Assembly: GCA_965215025.1 (NCBI GenBank)
Contig: CBDCCV010000001.1
Location: 806,001 to 870,000 of the forward strand
Length of the DNA stretch: 64,000 bases
Source: CBDCCV01 sp965215025
GTDB lineage: Bacteria > Bacteroidota > Rhodothermia > Rhodothermales > Salinibacteraceae
Reading direction: 5' to 3'
The position numbers and the translations under genes are program-made. Shown in pieces: positions 51,183-59,523 of the stretch (position 1 is the first letter of the stretch; each line of letters opens with the position of its first letter). Under the pieces are notes generated by a model, which worked only from the letters and a program-made list of their open reading frames with translations, did not search any database and was not told the DNA's origin.

Positions 51183-51767
51183 TCATCGCTCCGGCCCATC
51201 GTACGCCGCGTCCTCGTGCAGCTTTTGGAGCAGCCAGACGGCCTCCCCGGCTCGGAGGCCCTGCCCGGCGGCTACGCGCTTGAGCGCCTGCGTGGCGCCT
51301 CGGCGGTCGCCCTGCGCCAGGCGCGTTTTGCCCAGGTAGTACGCCGCCTCAAGCTGGAGGAACGACCCCGGCTCGGCTTCCCGGATGACGCGCGTTAAGA
51401 GATCAGCAGCGCGGGAGAGTTCGGCTTCGTCGTAGCGGGGGAAGAGGCCGAGCGTGGAGGCGGGCGCCTGGCGCAGGTGCTCAAGCGCGCGCAGGTAGAG
51501 CGCATCGGGAGAAGCGTCATCGGCGGCGGACGGGCCGGCGGCGCGCTCAGGGCCGTAGCCTTCCACGCGCATCTCGTTGGCGTCGAGGGCGGCGAGGCGG
51601 GCCGTCTCGGGTTGCGCCAGGCGGCTGCCCACGTAGAGCACGGCCAGTCCCAGAATTGCCGCGGCGGTCCATCCGACGACACGGCCGCGCGCCCGGCCCT
51701 CTACGCTGGCCTCCTCGGGACGGTCGGCTCCGGAGGACGGCGGCGCGTCGTTCTGCCTTTCCTTCAT
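51183..51767 (-). CDS. Membrane-anchored TPR-like protein, function unknown
   Basis: The product has 194 residues. A Glu/Arg-rich cytosolic head (1-30) and one transmembrane segment (WTAAAILGLAVLYVGSRLAQ, about 33-52) precede a helical tail: DALYLRALEHLRQAP, YDEAELSRAADLLTRVIREA, LQLEAAYYLGKTRLAQGDRR and AGEAVWLLQKLHEDA, which look like two or three tetratricopeptide-type helix pairs. It is convergent with the nuclease/HEPN gene and divergent from rplM. A scaffold or assembly role is possible, but none is shown. Confidence 0.65.
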   Translation of the reverse strand: MKERQNDAPPSSGADRPEEASVEGRARGRVVGWTAAAILGLAVLYVGSRLAQPETARLAALDANEMRVEGYGPERAAGPSAADDASPDALYLRALEHLRQAPASTLGLFPRYDEAELSRAADLLTRVIREAEPGSFLQLEAAYYLGKTRLAQGDRRGATQALKRVAAGQGLRAGEAVWLLQKLHEDAAYDGPER

Positions 51768-51942
51768 GGGAATAGTTCGGCTGAGAGAGTTTCCTTACCT
51801 CTGCACGAGTGCAAAACGCCGACGCGGATCGGCACGCCTATCAAGATTAAAGGAATACCGTGCTGGTTCAAAACCTACGAATACCCGAGGCGTGCCAAAG
51901 CAATACGTGCGGATCTAGAGCGCTGGCCTCTTCCCGCACCGA

Positions 51943-51973
51943 TTGATTTTAAACGCCGCGCGCGTTACGTTAG
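51943..51973 (+). promoter_or_regulatory. Candidate promoter of the rplM-rpsI operon
   Basis: TTG at 51943-51945 and TACGTTAG at 51966-51973, 20 bases apart, resemble the -33/-7 pattern. An overlapping TTAGTTTG (51970) is an alternative. It lies in a 303-base gap (51768-52070) that is less GC-rich than its surroundings and otherwise holds nothing recognisable. Confidence 0.5.
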
Positions 51974-52070
51974 TTTGCTGCCGCCACGCCCTGGATTGAG
52001 TGGCGTCTCCCAACGAGTTTTTCTGTTTGCGCACCGCGCTTCAACCGCAGCTTCCTACCCGAGTGCCTTT

Positions 52071-52514
52071 ATGAATCCGAACAGCTTCAAAACGTTCAGC
52101 GCCAAGCCGCATGAGGTCGAGCGCGCGTGGCTCCTCATTGACGCCGAGGACCAGGTCGTGGGCCGGCTCGCCTCGCGGGCGGCGCATCTTCTGCGCGGCA
52201 AGCACAAGCCCTCCTTTACGCCGCACGTGGACACGGGTGACTTCGTGATCGTCATCAACGCGGAGAAGGCGCGCTTCACGGGGCAGAAGGAGATGCAGAA
52301 GGAGTACTTCCAGTACAGCGGATACCCCGGCGGCGAGCGCACCACCACGCCCGAGGTCATGCGCCGGCGGCGGCCCACGTTCCTCATCGAGAACGCCGTC
52401 AAGGGGATGCTCCCGCGCGGGCCGCTCGGCCGCAAGATGCTCAAGAAGCTCAAAGTCTACGCCGGCCCGGAGCACCCGCACAGCGCGCAGCAGCCCAAAA
52501 CGATGAATCTCTGA
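52071..52514 (+). CDS. rplM: 50S ribosomal protein L13
   Basis: The product has 147 residues from the ATG at 52071. WLLIDAEDQVVGRLASRAAH, then LLRGKHKPSFTPHVDTGDFV and VKGMLPRGPLGRKMLKKLKV are the L13 signature regions. It is cotranscribed with rpsI (58-base gap), the conserved rplM-rpsI pair. Confidence 0.97.
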   Translation: MNPNSFKTFSAKPHEVERAWLLIDAEDQVVGRLASRAAHLLRGKHKPSFTPHVDTGDFVIVINAEKARFTGQKEMQKEYFQYSGYPGGERTTTPEVMRRRRPTFLIENAVKGMLPRGPLGRKMLKKLKVYAGPEHPHSAQQPKTMNL

Positions 52515-52572
52515 GCGCGCGCCCCCGCCCGGCTCCTCTGTCCGCATTCCGCACTCTCAACGTCCGATACCG

Positions 52573-52971
52573 ATGGCAGCAGAAAACCAACTCACCGCCG
52601 TAGGCCGCCGCAAAACGTCCACGGCGCGCGTGTACCTCCGCCCCGGCGGCGAAGGCAAGATCACCATCAACAAGCGCGAGGCGCGCGAGTACTTCCCGCT
52701 GGCCTGGCGCAACCGTGCCCTTTTGATGCCCTTCGAGGTGACCGACACGCTCGGGCAGTTCGACGTGGTGGTCAACGCCTCGGGCGGCGGCCTCACCGGG
52801 CAGGCCGAGGCCAGCCGCCTGGGCATCGCCCGCGCGCTCGTTGAGTTCGACGAGGAGCTGCGCGGCCCGCTCCGCGCCGCCGGCTTCCTCACGCGCGACG
52901 ACCGCATGGTCGAGCGCAAGAAGTACGGCCAGCCCAAAGCCCGCAAGAAGTACCAGTTCTCGAAGCGCTGA
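52573..52971 (+). CDS. rpsI: 30S ribosomal protein S9
   Basis: The product has 132 residues. It starts AVGRRKTSTARVYLRPGGEG, contains GGGLTGQAEASRLGIARALV and ends in the universal KYGQPKARKKYQFSKR tail, whose final Lys-Arg reaches the ribosomal P site. It follows rplM. Confidence 0.98.
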   Translation: MAAENQLTAVGRRKTSTARVYLRPGGEGKITINKREAREYFPLAWRNRALLMPFEVTDTLGQFDVVVNASGGGLTGQAEASRLGIARALVEFDEELRGPLRAAGFLTRDDRMVERKKYGQPKARKKYQFSKR

Positions 52972-53032
52972 TTTTTCTTTGGCTTCCTGACCGCACCCAA
53001 CCACACATACGGCCCGATGCGCCGGTGGGGTG

Positions 53033-53127
53033 ACGCGGTTTAAGAACGGACGAGCAGAGGAGTGGAAGAAAGGAAGCAACGGTCTTCCTCTCATCCATTC
53101 GTTCTTTCATCCTCTCCTAAACCGCGT
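53033..53127. repeat. Heptad-periodic inverted repeat element (H8)
   Basis: A perfect outer stem ACGCGGTTTA (53033-53042) / TAAACCGCGT (53118-53127) encloses purine-rich 7-base units on the left (GAACGGA CGAGCAG AGGAGTG GAAGAAA) and their pyrimidine-rich partners on the right. It lies between rpsI and rpsB. Confidence 0.75.
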
Positions 53128-53188
53128 TGCACCGCGCAAAGGACGGCCGTAGAAGCCCAACCCCGCTCGTTTAACTCAACCCGACCTC

Positions 53189-54271
53189 ATGGCCCAAGAA
53201 GAACAGCAGACCGAAGAAGCGCAGCAGAACGCAACGCCTGGCGCGCAGACCGCCGCCACCGAAGAAGAAGCCGCCGCCGTGGCCGAGGCGGAAACGCAGC
53301 CCGACGCCGTCACCGACGAATCGGCCGAGGCCGGCAGCGAGCCAGCCGAAAACGTAGAGACACGGGATGCCGCGTCTGAAGAAAAGGCCGCCGACGAGGA
53401 AATTTCCGGTGCAGAGGCCGACGCCGTAGTAGCCAGCGAATCCGCGCCGGCCGCCGAAGCCAAAGCCGAGGCGGATACGGCAGCGGAAGAAGAGGAACAG
53501 GCGCAGCCTGCCCTCGCCGCCCGCACGAACGGCGGCCCCGGCAACGCCAAGCACGAGGCCACCATCGAGGAGCTTCTTAAGGCCGGCGCGCACTTCGGCC
53601 ACCTCACCAGCCGGTGGCACCCGCGCATGGAGCCGTACATCTTCATGAAGCGGAACAACATCCACATCATCGACCTGATGCAGACGCAGGTCCTCCTCGA
53701 CCGCGCCGCCGACGCCGCCCGCCGCTTCGCCAAGCGCGGGAAGAGCATCCTCTTCACCGGCACGAAAAAGCAGGCGCAGGAGATCGTGCGCAAGTACGCC
53801 GAGGCCACCGAGCAGCCCTTCATGGTCGAGCGCTGGCTCGGCGGCACGATGACGAACTTCCAAACCATCCGCCGCTCGATCCGCCGCATGGAGGACATCG
53901 AGAAGATGGAATCCGACGGCACGCTCGACAAGCTCAAGAAGAAGGAGAAGCTCGTGCGCCTGCGCGAGCACGAGAAGCTCGAAGGCACGCTCGGCGGCAT
54001 CCGCCAGATGCCGAGCCTCCCCGGCGCGCTCTACGTCGTGGACGTCAAGCGCGAGAACATCGCCGTGAGCGAGGCCAAAAAGCTCGGCATCCCTATCATC
54101 GCCATGACGGATACGAACTGCGACCCCAACCCCATCGACTACCCCATCCCGGCCAACGACGACGCGCTCTCTTCCATCGAGCTGATCACCTCGATCATCG
54201 CCCGCGCCATCACCGACGGGCAGGGCGAGCGCCAGGCCGAGCAGCAGGCCAAGCAAAAGCAGAACGCTTGA
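53189..54271 (+). CDS. rpsB: 30S ribosomal protein S2 with long acidic N-terminal extension
   Basis: The product has 360 residues; S2 is usually 230-280. Residues 1-120 are almost entirely Ala, Glu, Asp, Gln, Ser and Thr. The S2 domain starts at about 121: KHEATIEELLKAGAHFGHLT, SRWHPRMEPYIFMKRNNIHI, GTKKQAQEIVRKYAE, VERWLGGTMTNFQTIR and ALYVVDVKRENIAVSEAKKL. No in-frame ATG near the domain gives a shorter product that fits, and the head has coding-like composition. It is followed by tsf. The extension may be lineage-specific, and salt adaptation is one possible reason. Confidence 0.95.
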   Translation: MAQEEQQTEEAQQNATPGAQTAATEEEAAAVAEAETQPDAVTDESAEAGSEPAENVETRDAASEEKAADEEISGAEADAVVASESAPAAEAKAEADTAAEEEEQAQPALAARTNGGPGNAKHEATIEELLKAGAHFGHLTSRWHPRMEPYIFMKRNNIHIIDLMQTQVLLDRAADAARRFAKRGKSILFTGTKKQAQEIVRKYAEATEQPFMVERWLGGTMTNFQTIRRSIRRMEDIEKMESDGTLDKLKKKEKLVRLREHEKLEGTLGGIRQMPSLPGALYVVDVKRENIAVSEAKKLGIPIIAMTDTNCDPNPIDYPIPANDDALSSIELITSIIARAITDGQGERQAEQQAKQKQNA

Positions 54272-54289
54272 GCGCGAACCGGGGAAACA

Positions 54290-54401
54290 ACAAGACGAAA
54301 CGAGGAGACGAGCAAGGGAAGAAAGGAAGAGACGAGGAAATGAGGAGCCGACGCGGCGAAGCCGCCCTCCTCGATTCGTCGTTTCATCCACTCATCGTTT
54401 C
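54290..54401. repeat. Heptad-periodic inverted repeat element (H9)
   Basis: The left arm (about 54296-54347) is made of purine-rich units (GAAACGA GGAGACG AGCAAGG GAAGAAA GGAAGAG). The right arm (54366-54401) is on the minus strand GAAACGA TGAGTGG ATGAAAC GACGAAT CGAGGAG. The loop holds a short GCGGC-GAA-GCCGC hairpin. It lies between rpsB and tsf. Confidence 0.7.
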
Positions 54402-54440
54402 CTGAACGTGTACGAACCGCATTAGAGCAACCAGCAAGCA

Positions 54441-55289
54441 ATGGCAATCTCTGCAAAAGACGTAAAGCGCCTCCGCGACGCCACCGGCGTTGGGATGATG
54501 GACTGCAAAAAAGCGCTCCAGGAGGCCGACGGCGACTTCGACAAAGCCGTCGAGGTGCTTCGCAAAAAAGGCCAGAAGGTGGCCGCTAAGCGCGCCGACC
54601 GCGAGGCCGAGGAAGGCCTCATCGTCACCGCCCTCTCGGACGACGGCCGCACCGCTGCCATCGTCGAGGTGAACTGCGAGACGGACTTCGTCGCCCGCAA
54701 CGACGACTTCAGCCAGTTCGCCAACAAAGTGGCGCAGATCATCCTCCGCGAGCAGCCCGAGGACCTCGACGCCCTCCACGCGCTCGACTACGACGGCAAG
54801 ATCACCGTCGAGCGCGCCTTAACGGACCTCACCGGGCGTATCGGTGAGAAGATTGCCGTGCGCCGCTTTCAAGTGATGGAAGCCACCTCCGGCGGCGAGA
54901 TCGTCTCCTACGTGCACCCCGGCTCGCGCCTGGGCGTCTTAGTGGACCTACAAGGCAACGGTCAGGGCAGCAGCGGCAGCCTCGAAGATGTGGGGCGCGA
55001 CGTGGCCATGCAGGTGGCCGCGCTCGACCCCGTGGCCGCCTTCCGCGAGGAGGTGCCCAAGGAGGTGCAAGAGAAAGAGCGCGAGATCGCCCGCGACGCC
55101 GCCAAAAACCAGGACAAGCCCGACCACGTCATCGACCGCATCGTCGAGGGCAAGGTGGAGCGCTTCTTCAAGGACAACGTGCTCGTGGAGCAGCCCTTCG
55201 TCAAGGACTCGTCCAAGACCGTGAGCGACGTGCTTCAAGAGGCCGGCGCCAAGGTCGTCCGCTTCGTCCGCTTCGCCCTGGGCGACTGA
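54441..55289 (+). CDS. tsf: Translation elongation factor Ts
   Basis: The product has 282 residues. The N-terminal UBA-like domain has KRLRDATGVGMMDCKKALQE, and the core has VEVNCETDFVARNDDF, the TDFV nucleotide-exchange motif. The C-terminal subdomain ends KVVRFVRFALGD. It exchanges GDP on EF-Tu. It is in the conserved rpsB-tsf-pyrH-frr string, here spaced by repeat elements. Confidence 0.97.
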   Translation: MAISAKDVKRLRDATGVGMMDCKKALQEADGDFDKAVEVLRKKGQKVAAKRADREAEEGLIVTALSDDGRTAAIVEVNCETDFVARNDDFSQFANKVAQIILREQPEDLDALHALDYDGKITVERALTDLTGRIGEKIAVRRFQVMEATSGGEIVSYVHPGSRLGVLVDLQGNGQGSSGSLEDVGRDVAMQVAALDPVAAFREEVPKEVQEKEREIARDAAKNQDKPDHVIDRIVEGKVERFFKDNVLVEQPFVKDSSKTVSDVLQEAGAKVVRFVRFALGD

Positions 55290-55290
55290 G

Positions 55291-55372
55291 GCGATTTTCG
55301 ATTGGTGATTTTGGGTTGACTCAGAACGGCAGCATGGCAACAAATCCAAAATCAGAAACTCAAAACCCAAAC
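55291..55372. repeat. Heptad-periodic inverted repeat element (H10)
   Basis: The left arm contains GATTTTC GATTGGT GATTTTG GGTTGAC (55293 on). The right arm (55340-55372), read on the minus strand, is GTTTGGG TTTTGAG TTTCTGA TTTTGGA TTTG. The right arm is within the first codons of pyrH. Confidence 0.75.
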
Positions 55373-56116
55373 CTGAAGCACCGGCGCGTCTTGCTCAAGC
55401 TGAGCGGGCAGGCGCTTCTGGGCGAGGCCGAGTACGGCATTGACGAGCGCGTGCTCGACGCTTACACCGTCGAGGTGCGCCAAGCGGTCGAGGCGGGCGT
55501 AGAGCTGGCCATCGTCATCGGCGGGGGCAACATCTTCCGCGGGGTAGAAAACGCCACGCGCGGCATGACGCGCGCCAATGCCGACTACATGGGGATGCTC
55601 GCCACCGTCATCAACGCGATGGCGCTCCAGGACCGCTTAGAGCAAGGCGGCCTCGAAACGCGCCTCCTCTCCTCGATCAAGATGGAAGAGATTGCCGAGC
55701 CGTTCATCCGCCGCCGCGCCATCCGCCACCTCGAAAAAGGCCGCGTGGTGATCTTCGGCGCCGGGACGGGCAACCCGTACTTCACCACCGACACGGCCGC
55801 CGCCTTGCGCGCGCTGGAGATCGACGCCGAGATGCTGCTCAAAGGCACGCGCGTAGACGGCGTCTTCACCGCCGATCCGGAAAAGGACGCCTCGGCCGAG
55901 CGCTTCGCCTCGATCTACGGCGGCGCGGCTATCGAGCGCAACCTGCGCGTGATGGACATGACCGCCTTCACGCTCTGCCGCGAGTCCGGGATGCCCATCA
56001 CCGTCTTCAACATGAGCCGGCCCGGCAACCTCCTGCGCGTCTTAGAGGGCGAACCCATCGGCACGCTCGTGCATTGGAACGAAGCGCACGCCGCTGCCGA
56101 TGGCGCGCCCGCCTGA
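55334..56116 (+). CDS. pyrH: Uridylate kinase
   Basis: The product has 260 residues from the ATG at 55334; an upstream in-frame start at 55316 is less likely. The amino-acid kinase fold is complete: VLLKLSGQALLGEAEYGIDE, IVIGGGNIFRG, MLATVINAMALQDRLE, GTGNPYFTTDTAAALRA and the ENLRVMDMTAFTLC-like end. It phosphorylates UMP to UDP. The first 13 residues (MATNPKSETQNPN) are read from repeat H10 and precede the family's normal start, so the head is probably repeat-derived. Confidence 0.96.
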   Translation: MATNPKSETQNPNLKHRRVLLKLSGQALLGEAEYGIDERVLDAYTVEVRQAVEAGVELAIVIGGGNIFRGVENATRGMTRANADYMGMLATVINAMALQDRLEQGGLETRLLSSIKMEEIAEPFIRRRAIRHLEKGRVVIFGAGTGNPYFTTDTAAALRALEIDAEMLLKGTRVDGVFTADPEKDASAERFASIYGGAAIERNLRVMDMTAFTLCRESGMPITVFNMSRPGNLLRVLEGEPIGTLVHWNEAHAAADGAPA

Positions 56117-56150
56117 AATGCCACCGCTTATCTGATCCGCTCCCGCACCG

Positions 56151-56720
56151 ATGAACGACCCCAGCATGAAAGCCGTCCTGGACGAGGCCAAGGCCGGGAT
56201 GGAGAAGTCCATGAGCCACCTGCGGGCCGAACTCAACTCCATCCGCACCGGGCGCGCCACGCCGGCCATGCTCGAGAACGTGCGCGTGGAGTACTACGGC
56301 TCGACGATGCCCATCAACCAGGTGGCCTCCATCTCCGCCCCGCAGGCGGACCTGCTGATGGTGCAGCCCTGGGACACGAACGCCCTGGAGCCGGTGGAGA
56401 AGGCCATCATGCAAGCCAACCTCGGCCTCAACCCGTCCAACGATGGGCAAATGATCCGCGTGCCCGTGCCGCCGCTCTCCGGCGACCGCCGCGAGGAGCT
56501 GGTCAAAACGGCGCGCGGCCTGGGCGAAGAGGCCAAGATTTCGATCCGCAACATCCGCCGCAACGCCAAGGACGAGATCAAGCGCACGCAGCAGAAGGAG
56601 AACTTGTCTGAAGACGTGCGCTACGGCGGCGAGGAGGAACTTCAAGAGATGACCGACGAGTACACGAACAGCATAGACACGCTCCTAAGCCGCAAGGAAG
56701 AGGAGATCCGGAAAGTGTAG
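56151..56720 (+). CDS. frr: Ribosome recycling factor
   Basis: The product has 189 residues. LRAELNSIRTGRATPAMLEN, the YYGSTMPINQVASISAPQAD hinge, LSGDRREELVKTARGLGEEA and VRNIRRNAKDEIK-like helices are intact. It splits post-termination ribosomes with EF-G. It ends the rpsB-tsf-pyrH-frr string and is followed by a strong terminator. Confidence 0.97.
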   Translation: MNDPSMKAVLDEAKAGMEKSMSHLRAELNSIRTGRATPAMLENVRVEYYGSTMPINQVASISAPQADLLMVQPWDTNALEPVEKAIMQANLGLNPSNDGQMIRVPVPPLSGDRREELVKTARGLGEEAKISIRNIRRNAKDEIKRTQQKENLSEDVRYGGEEELQEMTDEYTNSIDTLLSRKEEEIRKV

Positions 56721-56744
56721 CTGCGCCGACGTTCTCGAATCGCA

Positions 56745-56787
56745 TAGAAAAGGGAGGCCGCCGTCAAAGGCGAGCCTCCCTTTTCTA
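56745..56787. terminator. Bidirectional rho-independent terminator
   Basis: TAGAAAAGGGAGGC (56745-56758) and GCCTCCCTTTTCTA (56774-56787) form a perfect 14-bp stem with T-rich and A-rich ends on both strands. It separates frr from the convergent subtilase remnant. Confidence 0.9.
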
Positions 56788-56812
56788 CGCTTGCGCTGGT
56801 TGGAGATGGAGG

Positions 56813-57931
56813 CTACTTCACCACGACCATCTTGCCGGACTCGGCGAAGGCCTCACCCGCGCGTAGGTGGTAGACGTAGACGCCGCTCGGCAGTCCGCCC
56901 GCGTCGAAGGAGGCGTAGTGATAGCCCGCCGGCACCCTCTCGTCGAGCGGCCGGGCCACCTCGCGGCCCATCACGTCGTAGACGACCAACTCCACGTGAG
57001 CGGCCTCGGGCATGGCGAACTTGATCTTCGTCGAGCCGCGAAAAGGATTCGGGCTGTTGCCTTGGAGCGCGAACGCCTCCGGCGCGGCACCTGCGATGTT
57101 GCTCGTGATCGCGCCGTCGAGGCAGGGCTTGTTCGGTTCCGTCGCGGGCGCGTTGCACCCGCCGCCGTCGCCGCTGCCCTCGTAGACGATCAGGTCTTTC
57201 TTGCGCGAGGCCGTCCGCCCTCCCGAATCGACGAAGACGCGGATGGCGGCGAGGTCGTCGCCCGAATCGTTGTCGTAGAACGCCGTCGAACACGACGAAG
57301 CGCTGGCGCACGTTCCGTACCACGGCTCGTCCACGTCGGAGCGCTTCTGCCAGCTATAGGCATACGTTCCCGTACCGCCGGAAGCGTGAGCCTCCCACGT
57401 CCCGGTCTCGCCCTCATCGATGCCGGTAGGCCCTGTGATCTGTATGTCTATAGGCGGAGCGCCATCTAGCACGGCTTGATGAGCATTGAGACGACCATCG
57501 CCGTCCCAGTCCGTGTTGCCGTAGTCGTCGGCCGTACTCTCGATGATGGACCGAACCTCCGATTCTGTCAAGCTTGGATTCAGAGAGAGCATGAGCGCAG
57601 CTACGCCTGAAGCCTGCGGCGCTGCCGCCGAGGTGCCGCCGAAGCGCGGCGTGTAATCGTCGCCCGAGGAGCGCTCATAGCCCAGCGATCCCATGCGATC
57701 CGTTGTGCGCACATCTCCCCGTTGCCTCGTGTTTCCACTGGGAGCTACAACGTCGATGTCGTTCCCAGCCGACGGCGTGTAGTACCATCTGTCGTCGTCT
57801 CTGTCCACGGCCCCGACACCCAAGACGCCGGCGACATCCGAAGGGAAGGAAGCGTCCGTCACTTGGCTCCCATTGGGAAAGTTACCCGCAGCGAAAACGA
57901 CGACGCTCCCTCTGCCACCACGTCCCTGTGC
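56813..57931 (-). pseudogene. S8 family serine protease, C-terminal part with type IX sorting domain
   Basis: The frame is open from just after a TGA at 57932-57934. The first residues GRGGRGSVVVFAAGN are the subtilisin oxyanion-hole region. The catalytic Ser follows in RFGGTSAAAPQASGVAALML. The Asp and His of the triad, the propeptide and the signal peptide are missing. After the catalytic part come an Ig-like region and a sorting domain (GNSPNPFRGSTKIKFAM, YDVMGREVARPL, LPSGVYVYHLRAG, ending MVVVK). A GTG at 57862 could start a 349-residue product, but it would be inactive. Upstream it is joined to a receiver-domain fragment. Confidence 0.8.
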
Positions 57932-58124
57932 TCAGCGGCGTAAGCCCCACGACGAGCACGTCGCACGCGGTTTCCCGGAGCGCTTTGCGAAGCGCCGCCA
58001 CGGTGGTTGCCCCGCCAACGACTTCGATAGCCGGCGCGTCGCTGAGCATGTGCTTCAGCCCTTCGCGCACGACCGGGTAGGCGTCAGCGACAAGCAGGCG
58101 GATGAGTTCTTTGGACGGAAGCAT
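57927..58124 (-). pseudogene. Response-regulator receiver domain, N-terminal fragment
   Basis: From the ATG at 58124: LPSKELIRLLVADAYPVVRE, then GLKHMLSDAPAIEVVGGAT and ALRETACDVLVVGLTPLSTG, a NarL/LuxR-type receiver start. Two phosphorylation residues are atypical: the DD pair is DA (VADAYPV) and the phospho-acceptor position is Gly (LVVGL). After STG the similarity ends at the junction with the subtilase sequence, and the frame stops at 57882. No DNA-binding domain remains. Confidence 0.65.
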
Positions 58125-58316
58125 CGGCTGCGTGGGGCACAGAAGCCGTGAAACATGACTGAGAATCACGTGGACGCTCCTTATGGGAGATAATTATTTC
58201 CGGCAGCAAAAGCACGCTCTGCACTGCGTTGCCGTAACGAGCATCCCGACGGCTTCCCCGTTTTTTGATCGAAACTTGCCGCGCGAACGGTTATACTACG
58301 TCAGGTGCAGCAACCC

Positions 58317-58405
58317 GGAGGGGTGCCCGAGCGGTCGAAGGGGCCCGCCTGGAAAGCGAGTGTGCCGTTCACGCGGTACCGAGGGTTCGAATCCCTCCCC
58401 CTCCG
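58317..58405 (+). tRNA. tRNA-Ser (GGA)
   Basis: An 89-base class II tRNA: acceptor GGAGGGG/CCCCTCC, anticodon loop CTGGAAA (anticodon GGA), a long variable arm (GTGTGCCGTTCACGCGGTAC region) and T arm GAGGG-TTCGAAT-CCCTC. The discriminator is G. CCA is not encoded. Confidence 0.95.
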
Positions 58406-58421
58406 CCGCTTTCGCTTCGCT

Positions 58422-58495
58422 GACGACGGACGGTTGACGACCGACGACCTCTTGCTTCTGCGCAGGGCGTCGTCCTTCGTCGGTCGTCCGTCGTC
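58422..58495. repeat. Heptad-periodic inverted repeat element (H11)
   Basis: The left arm: GACGACG GACGGTT GACGACC GACGACC (58422-58449). The right arm (58469-58495), on the minus strand: GACGACG GACGACC GACGAAG GACGAC. It lies between tRNA-Ser and yicC and shares its word with H1 and H6. Confidence 0.8.
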
Positions 58496-58536
58496 ACTTT
58501 CGCAGACGCCGTCTTTTTCCAGCAGCCTCCGCCCGC

Positions 58537-59436
58537 ATGATCGAGAGCATGACCGGCTTCGGGCGAGGCACGGCCGAGAAGGGCGGCGTGACGGCCACCG
58601 CCGAGATGCGCTCGGTGAACAAGCGCTTCGTCGAGGTCTCCATCCGCCTGCCGCGTCTTCTGGCCGCACGCGAGGCCGCCATGCAGGCGCTGGTCAAAGA
58701 GCGCTTCGAGCGCGGGCGCATCACCGTGCAGATCCAGCTTGAAGAAGTGCCCGGCGAGGAAACGCTGCCCATCCGCGTGGACGAGGCCGCCGCGCGCGCC
58801 TACGCCGATCTGCTCGGAGACCTGCGCGCCGCCGCCGGCATCGAGGCGCCCGTGCAACTGGAGCACCTGCTCACGTTCTCCGACGTGTTTACGAGCATCG
58901 AAAAAGACGATGTCGAGGCCGGCCAGCAGGAAGAGGCCGCGTGGCAGGCCGCACAAGCCGCGCTCGAACGCGCCGCGCGCGCCCTGCGCCGGATGCGCCG
59001 CGAAGAAGGCCGCGCCCTCCACGCCGACCTCTCGGCCCGCCTTGACGCGCTCGAAGCGGCGCTCGGGAAGGTCGAGGCCCGCGCGCCGGAGCGCGTGGCC
59101 GAGGCGCGCCGCCGGCTCCGCGAACGCCTTACCGAACTCTTCAACGATGAGCGTCTCGAAGCCGACCGCCTCGAAGCCGAGGTCGCCTTCCTGGCCGACA
59201 AGCTCGACGTGACGGAGGAGTGCGTCCGCCTGCGCTCGCACCTCGGCCAGTTCCGCACGGCGCTCGACGCCGAGGGCGAGGCCGTCGGGCGCCGGCTCAA
59301 GTTCTTGGTGCAGGAGATCCACCGCGAGGTCAACACCATCAGCTCGAAGGCGAACGACGCCGAGGTGGCCCAGCACGCCGTCGGCATGAAGGAAGAGGTC
59401 GAGAAGATCCGCGAGCAGGTGGCCAACGTGGAGTAG
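58537..59436 (+). CDS. YicC/YloC family endoribonuclease
   Basis: The product has 299 residues. The start MIESMTGFGRGTAEKGGVTA and the conserved SVNKRFVEVSIRLPR are the YicC_N signature. The C-terminal DUF1732 has RLKFLVQEIHREVNTISSKA and NDAEVAQHAVGMKEEVEKIR, with the His and Glu residues thought to act in RNA cleavage. It is linked to RNA turnover. It is followed by gmk and rpoZ, the widespread yicC-gmk-rpoZ-coaBC order. Confidence 0.94.
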   Translation: MIESMTGFGRGTAEKGGVTATAEMRSVNKRFVEVSIRLPRLLAAREAAMQALVKERFERGRITVQIQLEEVPGEETLPIRVDEAAARAYADLLGDLRAAAGIEAPVQLEHLLTFSDVFTSIEKDDVEAGQQEEAAWQAAQAALERAARALRRMRREEGRALHADLSARLDALEAALGKVEARAPERVAEARRRLRERLTELFNDERLEADRLEAEVAFLADKLDVTEECVRLRSHLGQFRTALDAEGEAVGRRLKFLVQEIHREVNTISSKANDAEVAQHAVGMKEEVEKIREQVANVE

Positions 59437-59441
59437 CACGC

Positions 59442-59513
59442 GAGACGACGAATGGACGAGGCGAAGGGTGGAGGAGGACCCTCCCTCATCGTTTCTTCCT
59501 CTCCTCGATTCGT
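59442..59513. repeat. Heptad-periodic inverted repeat element (H12)
   Basis: The left arm in register from 59442: GAGACGA CGAATGG ACGAGGC GAAGGGT GGAGGAG. The right arm is about 59480-59513. It lies between yicC and gmk and is related in sequence to H9. Confidence 0.7.
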
Positions 59514-59523
59514 AACATCCCGT

